Shown: positions 6,401 to 12,554 of the stretch, piece after piece
Position numbering within the stretch: position 1 is the stretch's first letter
Layout: each line of letters opens with the position of its first letter
Assembly (NCBI GenBank): GCA_009925955.1
Contig: RFPX01000021.1
Span: 1 to 12,554 of the forward strand
Direction: 5' to 3'
DNA length: 12,554 bases
DNA from: Betaproteobacteria bacterium
Lineage (GTDB): Bacteria > Pseudomonadota > Gammaproteobacteria > Burkholderiales > Burkholderiaceae_C
Position numbers and translations under genes: made by a program
The notes under the pieces: generated by a model
Told to the model about the DNA's origin: nothing
Databases searched by the model: none
The model's input: the letters and a program-made list of their open reading frames with translations, nothing else

Positions 6401-9247
6401 TCAGAGTGTGCGGGCCACTTCCTTGATCTCGAAGCACTCGATCACGTCACCTTCTTGGATGTCGGTCACGTTCTTGAGCTTGATACCGCACTCGAAGCCT
6501 TCCTTGACCTCTTTGACATCGTCCTTGATGCGGCGTACCGATTCGATTTCGCCCGTGTAGATGACGATGTTCTCGCGCAGCAGGCGGAAGCGCGCGTTGC
6601 GGCGCACCAGGCCCGAGGTGACCATGGATCCCGCCACCGTGCCGATCTTGGAGGCTACGAACACGGTTCGGATCTCGGCGGTGCCCAGCATCTCTTCGCG
6701 CTGTTCCGGGGCCAACATGCCGCCCAGCGCGGCCTTCACCTCGTCTACCGCGTCGTAGATGATGTTGTAGTAGCGCAGGTCCACGCCGTTGCCCTCAGCC
6801 AACTTGCGTGCGCCGGCATCGGCCCGCGTGTTGAAGCCGATGATGATGGCCTTGGAAGCGATCGCCAGGTTGACGTCGCTTTCGCTGATGCCACCCACGG
6901 CAGCATGCACGATCTGCACCCGCACCTCTTCGGTGCTGAGCTTGAGCAGCGAAGCCGCCAAGGCTTCCTGCGAGCCCTGCACATCAGCCTTGATGATGAG
7001 CGACAGCGTCTGCACATCGCCTTGGCCCATGTTGTCAAACATGTTCTCCAGCTTGGCGGCCTGTTGTTTGGCCAGCTTGACGTCGCGGTACTTGCCTTGT
7101 CGGAAGGTGGCGATTTCACGGGCACGGCGCTCGTCGGCCAGGACCATGAACTCGTCTCCGGCACGGGGCACTTCGGTCAGGCCCTGGATTTCCACCGGGA
7201 TCGACGGCCCTGCTTCGGCCGAAGGCTTGCCCGCTTCATCCAGCATGGCGCGCACGCGCCCGTAGCTCGAACCCGCCAGCACCACATCGCCGCGCTTGAG
7301 GGTGCCGCTTTGCACCAAGACGGTGGCCACCGGGCCCCGTCCCTTGTCGAGCTTGGCTTCGATCACCAGACCCTTGGCCAGTGCATCTTGCGGTGCGGTC
7401 AGCTCCAACACCTCGGCCTGCAGCAGCACTTGCTCCAGCAGTTCGTCGATACCCTGACCGGTCTTGGAGGACACCCCCACGAACGGAGAGTCGCCACCGA
7501 AGTCCTCGGGGACCACTTCTTCGCCGACGAGCTCGCTCTTGACACGCTCGATGTTCGCTTCGGGCTTGTCCACCTTGGTCATGGCCACCACGATGGGCAC
7601 ACCGGCAGCCTTGGCGTGGCTGATGGCTTCCTTGGTCTGGGGCATCACGCCGTCATCGGCCGCGCACACCAGAATCACGATGTCGGTGGCCTGAGCGCCA
7701 CGCGCACGCATGGCGGTAAAGGCCTCGTGGCCCGGTGTGTCCAGGAAGGTGATCATCCCTCGGGGCGTGTTCACATGGTAGGCACCGATGTGCTGCGTGA
7801 TGCCACCGGCTTCGCCCGAGGCCACACGCGTGCGGCGGATGTAGTCCAGCAAGGAAGTCTTGCCATGGTCCACGTGGCCCATGACCGTCACCACCGGTGC
7901 CCGGGGCATGGCCACGGCTTCCGTAGCGGCGTGCTCCTCTTCCAGGAACGCCTCGGGATCGTCGAGCTTGGCCGCCAGGGCTTTATGGCCCATCTCCTCC
8001 ACCACGATCATGGCGGTTTCCTGGTCGAGCTGCTGGTTGATGGTCACCATCTGACCCAGCTTCATCATCTGCTTGATGACCTCGGCGGCCTTCACGCTCA
8101 TCTTGTGCGCCAGGTCGGCCACGCTGATGGTTTCGGGCACATGCACTTCCTGAACCACGGCCTCCACGGGCGTGGCGGCCGAGGAACCCTGATCGCGGTC
8201 GCCACCGCGGCCACGGCCCTTGGGTGCACGCCAACCGGCACGGGTTCCGGCCGTGGTGTCGCCACGGGTCTTGAGGGCGCGCTTCTTGGCCGCATCATCG
8301 GCCCAGCTCGACGAGAGCTTTTCGCTCTTGATGGACTTCTTCTCGCCAGGCTTGGCAGAAGACGGCGCAGCAGCACCGGGGGCGCCAGGCTTGGTTGCAG
8401 CCTTGTGTATCGTGCCTTTGATGGGCGTCTCGGCCGGCTTGGGTTCTTCCGGCTTCTTGGCCACCATGACCTTCTTGGGCGCGTTCATCATCGCGCGGAT
8501 GGCGGCGGCCTCCGACTCGGCAGCCTTGCGGCGCTTCTCCAAGTCGGCCATGCGCTGGCGCTCGGCCGCATCGGCATCGGCTGCCTTGACCACGCGTGCC
8601 GTCGGTTTGGCGGGCGCTTCCGGGGCCGGGGCCGGGGCCGCGGCCGCAGCCGCTGAGGGCTCACCGGGCTGCACCGTGGGCTGGGCGGGTTCCTGGTCAG
8701 CCTCGGCGGCCTTGCTCGCAGCTGCGGCTTGTGCGGCAGCGGCCTCACGCTCGGCAGCCTCCTGACGCGCACGGGCTTCCTCGGCCTCGCGCTGTTCCTT
8801 TTCTTCTCGCAGCCGGCGCTTTTCTGCCAGCTCTTCTTCCTGCCGACGCAGAAGCTCGGCCTGGCGGCTGGCCTCTTCCTCACGGCGGCGCAGTTCGTCC
8901 TCATCCACGGTGGGGGTGGCCGGCGCCTCGACCATACCGGCGCCCTCGTCGCGCTTGACGAACACGCGCTTCTTGCGCACCTCGACCTGAATCGTGCGCG
9001 CACGCCCGGAGGCGTCGGCCTGCTTGATCTCGCTGGTGCTCTTGCGCGTGAGCGTGATCTTCTTACGCTCGGCTGCGGCGGTGCCATGCGAAGACCGCAA
9101 GAACGTCAACAAGCGCTCTTTGTCACCTTCGGTGAGCACGTCCTCAGCTGACTGCTTGACGACCCCAGCCGACTGCAGTTGTTCGAGCAGCGTTGACGCC
9201 GGGCGATTGAGCTCAGCGGCAAACTGTGCGACGGTGGTCACGGCCAT
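6401..9247 (-). CDS. infB: Translation initiation factor IF-2
   Basis: GTPase that brings initiator fMet-tRNA to the 30S subunit and promotes 50S joining. At 948 residues it is a long-form IF2. Order: an IF2N domain at residues 1-50 (MAVTTVAQFAAELNRP), a basic segment, then a long Ala/Glu/Arg/Pro-rich region (about 110-350) with predicted coiled coil and an Ala-Pro tract. A second IF2N-like domain (ETISVADLAHKMSVKAAEVIKQ) lies near 370-425. The G domain has GHVDHGKT (457-464), GGITQHIGAY (switch I, 481-490), DTPGH (503-507) and TKVD (557-560). Beta-barrel and C-terminal fMet-tRNA-binding domains follow. The fourth G motif has Thr where many IF2 proteins have Asn, a tolerated variant in the superfamily. 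The start ATG at 9247 has AAGGA about 8 nt upstream, and the gene lies 56 bp after nusA. The N-terminal linker is where indels are expected. Confidence 0.97.
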   Translation of the reverse strand: MAVTTVAQFAAELNRPASTLLEQLQSAGVVKQSAEDVLTEGDKERLLTFLRSSHGTAAAERKKITLTRKSTSEIKQADASGRARTIQVEVRKKRVFVKRDEGAGMVEAPATPTVDEDELRRREEEASRQAELLRRQEEELAEKRRLREEKEQREAEEARARQEAAEREAAAAQAAAASKAAEADQEPAQPTVQPGEPSAAAAAAPAPAPEAPAKPTARVVKAADADAAERQRMADLEKRRKAAESEAAAIRAMMNAPKKVMVAKKPEEPKPAETPIKGTIHKAATKPGAPGAAAPSSAKPGEKKSIKSEKLSSSWADDAAKKRALKTRGDTTAGTRAGWRAPKGRGRGGDRDQGSSAATPVEAVVQEVHVPETISVADLAHKMSVKAAEVIKQMMKLGQMVTINQQLDQETAMIVVEEMGHKALAAKLDDPEAFLEEEHAATEAVAMPRAPVVTVMGHVDHGKTSLLDYIRRTRVASGEAGGITQHIGAYHVNTPRGMITFLDTPGHEAFTAMRARGAQATDIVILVCAADDGVMPQTKEAISHAKAAGVPIVVAMTKVDKPEANIERVKSELVGEEVVPEDFGGDSPFVGVSSKTGQGIDELLEQVLLQAEVLELTAPQDALAKGLVIEAKLDKGRGPVATVLVQSGTLKRGDVVLAGSSYGRVRAMLDEAGKPSAEAGPSIPVEIQGLTEVPRAGDEFMVLADERRAREIATFRQGKYRDVKLAKQQAAKLENMFDNMGQGDVQTLSLIIKADVQGSQEALAASLLKLSTEEVRVQIVHAAVGGISESDVNLAIASKAIIIGFNTRADAGARKLAEGNGVDLRYYNIIYDAVDEVKAALGGMLAPEQREEMLGTAEIRTVFVASKIGTVAGSMVTSGLVRRNARFRLLRENIVIYTGEIESVRRIKDDVKEVKEGFECGIKLKNVTDIQEGDVIECFEIKEVARTL
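8621..8638. repeat. Short tandem CGGGGC hexamer tract in infB
   Basis: Three perfect tandem copies of CGGGGC, read on the plus strand, lie within infB. They are followed by degenerate GC-rich triplets to about 8655. On the coding strand they give the Ala-Pro alternation in the flexible linker before the G domain. Unit gain or loss would keep the frame, so this is a plausible length-variable site. Confidence 0.6.
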
Positions 9248-9303
9248 TGTGGAATTCCTTGGATGCGGTTCGGCGGTTGGACGTGTTCAGGCGTGTGAAT
9301 TGC

Positions 9304-10782
9304 TCAAGCGGTGAACCAGTGCTCACGGGCCTTCATGATCAACGCCTTGGCCTGCTCTTCGGGCATGTCGGTGAGCTCAATCAGTTCGTCCACAGCCAAG
9401 TCGGCCAAATCGTCACGGTTGTGGATGCCACCGTCGGCCAGGCGAGCGATGAGGTCGGGGGTGAGCCCCTCCAAGTCGCCCAAGCCCTGGGCCACGTCCT
9501 CGACGTTCTCTTCGCGGGCGATCTCCAGGGTCAGCAGTGCGTCTTTGGCGCGGTTGCGCAACTCCATCACCGTGTCCTCGTCGAAGCCCTCGATGTCCAT
9601 CATCTCCTGCATGGGGACGTAGGCCACCTCTTCCAGGCTCGTAAAGCCTTCGGCAATCAAGATGTCGGCCACTTCTTCGTCCACGTCGAGCTTCTCGACG
9701 AACAGAGAACGAATGGATTGGGACTCCTGCGCCTGCTTGGCCTGCGACTCTTCGGCCGTCATGATGTTGATGCGCCAACCCGTCAGCTCGGAAGCCAGAC
9801 GGACGTTCTGGCCGCCACGGCCAATCGCGATGGCCAGGTTTTCGTCATCCACCACCACGTCCATGGCGTGACGCTCTTCGTCCACGACGATGGACTGGAC
9901 GTTGGCCGGAGCCAGGGCGCCAATCACGAACTGCGCCGGGTCTTCCGACCACAACACGATGTCCACGCGCTCACCGGCCAGCTCGTTGGTCACCGCTGTC
10001 ACGCGAGAACCGCGCACGCCCACACAGGTGCCGATGGGATCCACCCGCTTGTCGTGGGACACCACGGCGATCTTGGCGCGCGATCCAGCGTCCCGCGCGC
10101 AGCTCTTGATCTCCAAAAGCCCCTGCTCGATCTCGGGGACTTCTTGCGCGAACAGTTCGATCATGAAGCCTGGCGCGCTGCGCGAGAGCATGATCTGCGG
10201 ACCACGCATGGTGGTGTCGATTCCGGTGATGAACGCCCGCACGCGGTCGCCACTGCGCAGGTTCTCCTTGGGAATCATCTCGTTGCGCTTAAGGCGGCCT
10301 TCAACGCGGCCGCTTTCCACGATGATGTCGCCCTTGTCCAGGCGCTTAACCGTGCCCACCATGGTCTTCTCGCCACGGGACAGGAAATCATTGAGCAGTT
10401 GCTCGCGCTCGGCGTCGCGGATCTTTTGCAGGATCACCTGCTTGGCGGCTTGCGCACCGATGCGGCCGATCGTGACCGACTCCACGGGCTCTTCGATGTA
10501 GTCACCTTCCTCGATCTCGCCCACGCGGTCGATGGCGTCGGTCAGCAGCTCCTCGGCGTCCGGGTTCTGCAGGCCTGCGGAATCGGGCACCACCAACCAG
10601 CGGCGGAAGGTTTCGTACTCGCCGTTCTCGCGGTCCACCGACACCCGAATGTCCACCTCGCCACCATGCAGGCGTTTGGTGGCCGAGGCCAGTGCGGCCT
10701 CAACGGCTCCAAAAACGACTTCACGGTCCACGCTCTTTTCGCGTGAGATCGCATCGACCAGCATGAGCATTTCGCGGTTCAT
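9304..10782 (-). CDS. nusA: Transcription termination/antitermination protein NusA
   Basis: RNA polymerase-binding factor that controls pausing, intrinsic and Rho-dependent termination, and antitermination. It is 492 residues, close to E. coli NusA (495). Order: N-terminal RNAP-binding domain (1 to about 130, starting MNREMLMLVDAISREKSVD), S1 domain (about 137-200), KH1 with GVRGSRV near 254-260, KH2 with AIAIGRGGQNVRLAS near 316-331, then two C-terminal acidic-repeat/helix-hairpin-helix units at about 364-415 and 436-492. Both repeats are present, as in gamma- and betaproteobacteria. The start ATG at 10782 has GGAGAG about 8-10 nt upstream. The rimP stop overlaps it as ATGA, so translation is probably coupled. 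The reading frame is open well upstream, but that part overlaps rimP in another frame and is not NusA. NusA is a plausible regulator of its own operon through the leader terminator before rimP; that is inference. Confidence 0.97.
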   Translation of the reverse strand: MNREMLMLVDAISREKSVDREVVFGAVEAALASATKRLHGGEVDIRVSVDRENGEYETFRRWLVVPDSAGLQNPDAEELLTDAIDRVGEIEEGDYIEEPVESVTIGRIGAQAAKQVILQKIRDAEREQLLNDFLSRGEKTMVGTVKRLDKGDIIVESGRVEGRLKRNEMIPKENLRSGDRVRAFITGIDTTMRGPQIMLSRSAPGFMIELFAQEVPEIEQGLLEIKSCARDAGSRAKIAVVSHDKRVDPIGTCVGVRGSRVTAVTNELAGERVDIVLWSEDPAQFVIGALAPANVQSIVVDEERHAMDVVVDDENLAIAIGRGGQNVRLASELTGWRINIMTAEESQAKQAQESQSIRSLFVEKLDVDEEVADILIAEGFTSLEEVAYVPMQEMMDIEGFDEDTVMELRNRAKDALLTLEIAREENVEDVAQGLGDLEGLTPDLIARLADGGIHNRDDLADLAVDELIELTDMPEEQAKALIMKAREHWFTA

Positions 10783-11279
10783 GTTTGTTGCTCTCCGTTT
10801 CGGGCAGCTTGGGCTCGCCCCTTGAAATCCACCACCGGCACCAAGCGGGCTTCGCGCACCTCGTCCAGCGCAAAGTCCAGTGATTGCTCGGTCTTGCCTT
10901 CCTTCACGATAAGTCGCGGCTGGGGCTGCGACTGGGTCAACAACCCCCTGTACTTGCGCCGCCCTTGGAAGGGCAGCTTGAAGGTGACATCGACCTCGAG
11001 GCCGCAGAACCGGTCCCAGTCCTGCGGCTTGCGCAAGGGCCGGTCCAGGCCAGGCGACGACACCTCCAGCCGTTGGTAATCCACCGCCTCGACCTCGAAC
11101 ACCAACTGCAGCTGGCGGGTCACCGTTTCGCAGTCGTCCACCGTAACGAAGGCCGACTCCACGGCATAGGTGTGGCCGGCCACCCGGTCTATGGACACGC
11201 GCAACAGCCCGCGGGGCAGCCGCTCGACCTCTACCAATTCGTAGCCCAGGCCCTGCACCGTGGACTCCAGCGCCGTCAT
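10779..11279 (-). CDS. rimP: Ribosome maturation factor RimP
   Basis: Cytoplasmic factor needed for efficient 30S assembly, acting with ribosomal proteins S12 and S19 in the central pseudoknot region. Conserved blocks are GLGYELVEVERLPRGLLRVSID, VDDCETVTRQL, LEVSSPGLDRPL (about residues 69-80) and a C-terminal SH3-like part with LPFQGRRKYRGLL. From ATG at 11279 the product is 166 residues, near the usual 150-180. The start is uncertain. This ATG leaves the first helix about five residues shorter than in relatives and has only a weak GGA upstream. The same frame is open further, with candidate starts GTG 11384, ATG 11402 and ATG 11489; the longest gives 236 residues with a Gly/Arg/Ala-rich N-terminus of lower third-position GC. 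The stop overlaps the nusA ATG by 4 bp (ATGA). It is the first gene of the nusA-infB operon. Confidence 0.85.
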   Translation of the reverse strand: MTALESTVQGLGYELVEVERLPRGLLRVSIDRVAGHTYAVESAFVTVDDCETVTRQLQLVFEVEAVDYQRLEVSSPGLDRPLRKPQDWDRFCGLEVDVTFKLPFQGRRKYRGLLTQSQPQPRLIVKEGKTEQSLDFALDEVREARLVPVVDFKGRAQAARNGEQQT

Positions 11280-11489
11280 CCAATGTCCGGAAGCTGCCGC
11301 CCGCTCAAAGGGCGCGTCAACAGACGCCGCCTCGCTGGCTCGGCCCGCACGCGGTTGGCCGGCGCGACCACGGGGCTCGCCCACGTTTTGGGCCCGCTCC
11401 ATGCCGCGGCCCGCACCCGCCGTTCGGGCGGTGCTGCCGGTTTTGCCACCTGTAGGGCGGCGAGCACGTTGCGATGAGGTCGAATTCAT

Positions 11490-11673
11490 GCCGGACAAAC
11501 AAAAAAGGGGCTGGAAGTATCCGCCCCTCGTTGGCGCGCCGGTCGCGATGCGGACCCTGCACACCCAGACCCCCGAAACCCAACGGCTGACCGGGGTCAT
11601 CCGCAGGGCACGAGGCGCCCACGGCACCCAGCCAATATCGTCAACCGATTGGCGCGCAGCGCTGATCAGTTAA
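11490..11673 (-). promoter_or_regulatory. Long 5' leader of the rimP-nusA-infB operon
   Basis: This is the untranslated stretch between the predicted start site and the first possible rimP ATG. About 20 nt in, a hairpin at 11631-11653 has an 8-bp stem (GCCAAT plus CG) with a two-base bulge and a TCAAC loop (plus-strand reading). A second possible pairing, GACCCC with GGGGTC, spans 11568-11598. The leader ends in the terminator-like hairpin with a U-run. In E. coli the equivalent leader region carries tRNA metY; I see no tRNA cloverleaf here. The remaining bases to the rimP start used here (11280-11489) are open in the rimP frame and may be coding or leader. Confidence 0.5.
11501..11527 (-). 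terminator. Intrinsic terminator/attenuator in the rimP leader
   Basis: On the minus strand, GGGGC pairs with GCCCC. Three further inner pairs (GGA with TCC, one bulged A) close a 4-nt loop, and the stem is followed directly by six T and then GTTTG. This is the layout of a Rho-independent terminator. It sits about 145-170 nt after the predicted transcription start and 11 nt before an in-frame ATG at 11489. It would therefore stop transcripts before rimP unless read through. No gene ends upstream of it on this strand within the window, which points to attenuation rather than gene-end termination. Confidence 0.7.
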
Positions 11674-11679
11674 CCGCGA

Positions 11680-11708
11680 AGTATAGCGGATTTCCCTGGT
11701 ATACGCAA
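11680..11708 (-). promoter_or_regulatory. Sigma70-type promoter for rimP operon
   Basis: On the minus strand, TTGCGT (-35, positions 11708-11703), an exact 17-bp spacer, then TATACT (-10, positions 11685-11680). The -10 matches consensus at five of six positions and the -35 keeps TTG. Transcription would begin near 11673, about 180 nt before the first possible rimP start. No other promoter-like sequence this good was noticed upstream of the cluster. Confidence 0.65.
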
Positions 11709-11715
11709 GGTGCGT
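11703..11715. repeat. Small inverted repeat between divergent promoters
   Basis: Perfect 5-bp arms ACGCA and TGCGT with a 3-bp centre. The left arm coincides with the -35 element of the rimP promoter, and the right arm touches the TG of the possible fabI extended -10. It could be a regulator site, but such short arms also occur by chance. Confidence 0.25.
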
Positions 11716-11723
11716 GCCACAAT
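11715..11723 (+). promoter_or_regulatory. Possible extended -10 promoter for fabI
   Basis: TGCCACAAT reads as a TGn-extended -10 with hexamer CACAAT, about 35-45 bp before the fabI ATG. No convincing -35 is seen at 16-18 bp upstream; that space is occupied by the divergent rimP promoter. Tentative. Confidence 0.35.
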
Positions 11724-11765
11724 CGAGCCTTTGATGCGCAACCCTGACGCTCGGAGCACCAAACC

Positions 11766-12554
11766 ATGGGATTTCTCGCTGGAAAACGCCTCCTGATCAC
11801 CGGAGTCCTGTCCAACCGGTCCATCGCCTACGGCATCGCCAGGGCCTGTCACCGCGAGGGTGCCGAGCTGGCCTTCAGCTATGTGGGTGAGCGCTTCAAG
11901 GACCGCATCACCGAGTTCGCCGCCGAGTTTGGGTCCTCCCTGATCTTCGACTGCGATGTCGGCGATGACGGCCAGATCCAGCAGCTGTTCGCAGGGCTGC
12001 AGGCCGCCTGGCCTGAGGGATTCGACGGTTTCGTGCACTCGATCGGCTTTGCGCCGCGCGAAGCCATTGCGGGCGACTTCCTGGAAGGCCTGTCGCGGGA
12101 AGCCTTCAAAGTGGCGCACGACATCTCGGCCTACAGCTTCCCGGCCATGGCCAAGGCCGCGGCCGGCCAGCTGCGGCCCAACAGCGCCTTGCTCACCCTC
12201 ACCTACCTGGGCAGTGAAAAAGTGGTGCCGGCCTACAACACCATGGGCTTGGCCAAGGCCTCCCTGGAGGCCAGCGTGCGGTACACCGCCGCCAGCCTTG
12301 GCCCCAAGGGCATCCGCGTCAACGGCATCTCCGCCGGACCCATCAAGACGCTGGCGGCCTCGGGCATCAAGGGCTTCGGCAAGATCCTGAGCGTGGTGGA
12401 GGAAACAGCCCCCTTGCGGCGCAACGTCACGATCGACGATGTGGGCAATGTGGCCGCGTTTTTGCTTTCGGACCTGGCTGCTGGCGTGACGGCCGAGATC
12501 ACCTATGTGGACGGCGGCTTCAGCCGCATGGCGGGCATGCCGGCCGAGGGCTGA
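11766..12554 (+). CDS. fabI: Enoyl-[acyl-carrier-protein] reductase (NADH) FabI
   Basis: Last reduction step of each type II fatty acid elongation round: trans-2-enoyl-ACP to acyl-ACP using NAD(P)H, in the cytoplasm as a homotetramer. It is 262 residues, the same length as E. coli FabI, and aligns throughout by eye. Visible features are the N-terminal MGFLAGKRLLITGVLSNRSIAYGIA type nucleotide-binding start, CDV at 63-65 (adenine pocket), HSIGFAP (91-97), and the catalytic pair Tyr157 and Lys164 of the Y-x6-K motif. Tyr147 lies in the substrate-positioning position, and SAGPIKTLAASGI follows. Gly94, Met160 and Phe204 match E. coli Gly93, Met159 and Phe203, so the triclosan-binding positions are of the sensitive type. 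The start ATG at 11766 has GGAG about 9 nt upstream. It is transcribed away from rimP and ends at the window edge with its TGA intact. Confidence 0.97.
   Translation: MGFLAGKRLLITGVLSNRSIAYGIARACHREGAELAFSYVGERFKDRITEFAAEFGSSLIFDCDVGDDGQIQQLFAGLQAAWPEGFDGFVHSIGFAPREAIAGDFLEGLSREAFKVAHDISAYSFPAMAKAAAGQLRPNSALLTLTYLGSEKVVPAYNTMGLAKASLEASVRYTAASLGPKGIRVNGISAGPIKTLAASGIKGFGKILSVVEETAPLRRNVTIDDVGNVAAFLLSDLAAGVTAEITYVDGGFSRMAGMPAEG

Noticed and set aside
6455..8656. A 733-codon open frame on the plus strand, antisense to infB
   Set aside because: infB is certain on the other strand. Long open antisense frames are expected opposite genes with strongly GC-biased third positions, and the translation (His/Gly/Leu-rich) resembles no protein family.
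11490..11600. Trp-containing leader peptide starting at an ATG near 11600
   Set aside because: The frame has no stop before the rimP body, so it does not form a separate short peptide. The two Trp codons look incidental.
11490..11680. tRNA gene (metY equivalent) in the leader before rimP
   Set aside because: I looked for a cloverleaf with a T-loop GTTCGA-type box and acceptor stem on both strands and found none.

Overview
This window is a stretch of core chromosome from a high-GC betaproteobacterium. The protein sequences (IF2 with a betaproteobacterial-type N-terminus, FabI, TruB, TypA) and the gene order rimP-nusA-infB-rbfA-truB-typA fit Burkholderiales, probably close to Comamonadaceae. 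That placement is an inference from remembered sequence features, not from a search. I see no mobile element, CRISPR array, tRNA or rRNA gene, and no accessory or defence system.

Layout, left to right. Bases 70-1050 (+) encode a ten-helix EamA/DMT-family transporter. Its last 80 bp run convergently into dusA (971-2023, -), a tRNA-dihydrouridine synthase. Four bases upstream of dusA on the same strand is a second EamA/DMT transporter (2028-2999, -). Next come typA/bipA (3078-4905, -), which carries a frameshift, then truB (4999-5991, -), rbfA (5969-6331, -), infB (6401-9247, -), nusA (9304-10782, -) and rimP (10779 to about 11279, -). The only plus-strand gene on the right is fabI (11766-12554), read divergently from rimP.

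The minus-strand cluster is the classical transcription/translation operon. NusA (elongation, pausing, antitermination), IF2 (initiation), RimP and RbfA (30S maturation) and TruB (tRNA psi55) are made together. The ribosome-associated GTPase TypA and the tRNA modifier DusA follow. Genes are tightly packed: rimP/nusA share ATGA, rbfA/truB overlap by 23 bp, and the second transporter and dusA are 4 bp apart. A sigma70-like promoter at 11680-11708 and a roughly 180-nt leader ending in an intrinsic-terminator-like hairpin with a U-run (11501-11527) sit in front of rimP. This suggests the operon is controlled by premature termination.

Points most worth a second look are the typA frameshift near 3731-3735, the rimP leader attenuator, the compact divergent rimP/fabI promoter region, the uncertain rimP start, and the 80-bp convergent overlap of the first transporter with dusA. 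I found no undescribed multi-gene system here; the region is largely ordinary housekeeping DNA.
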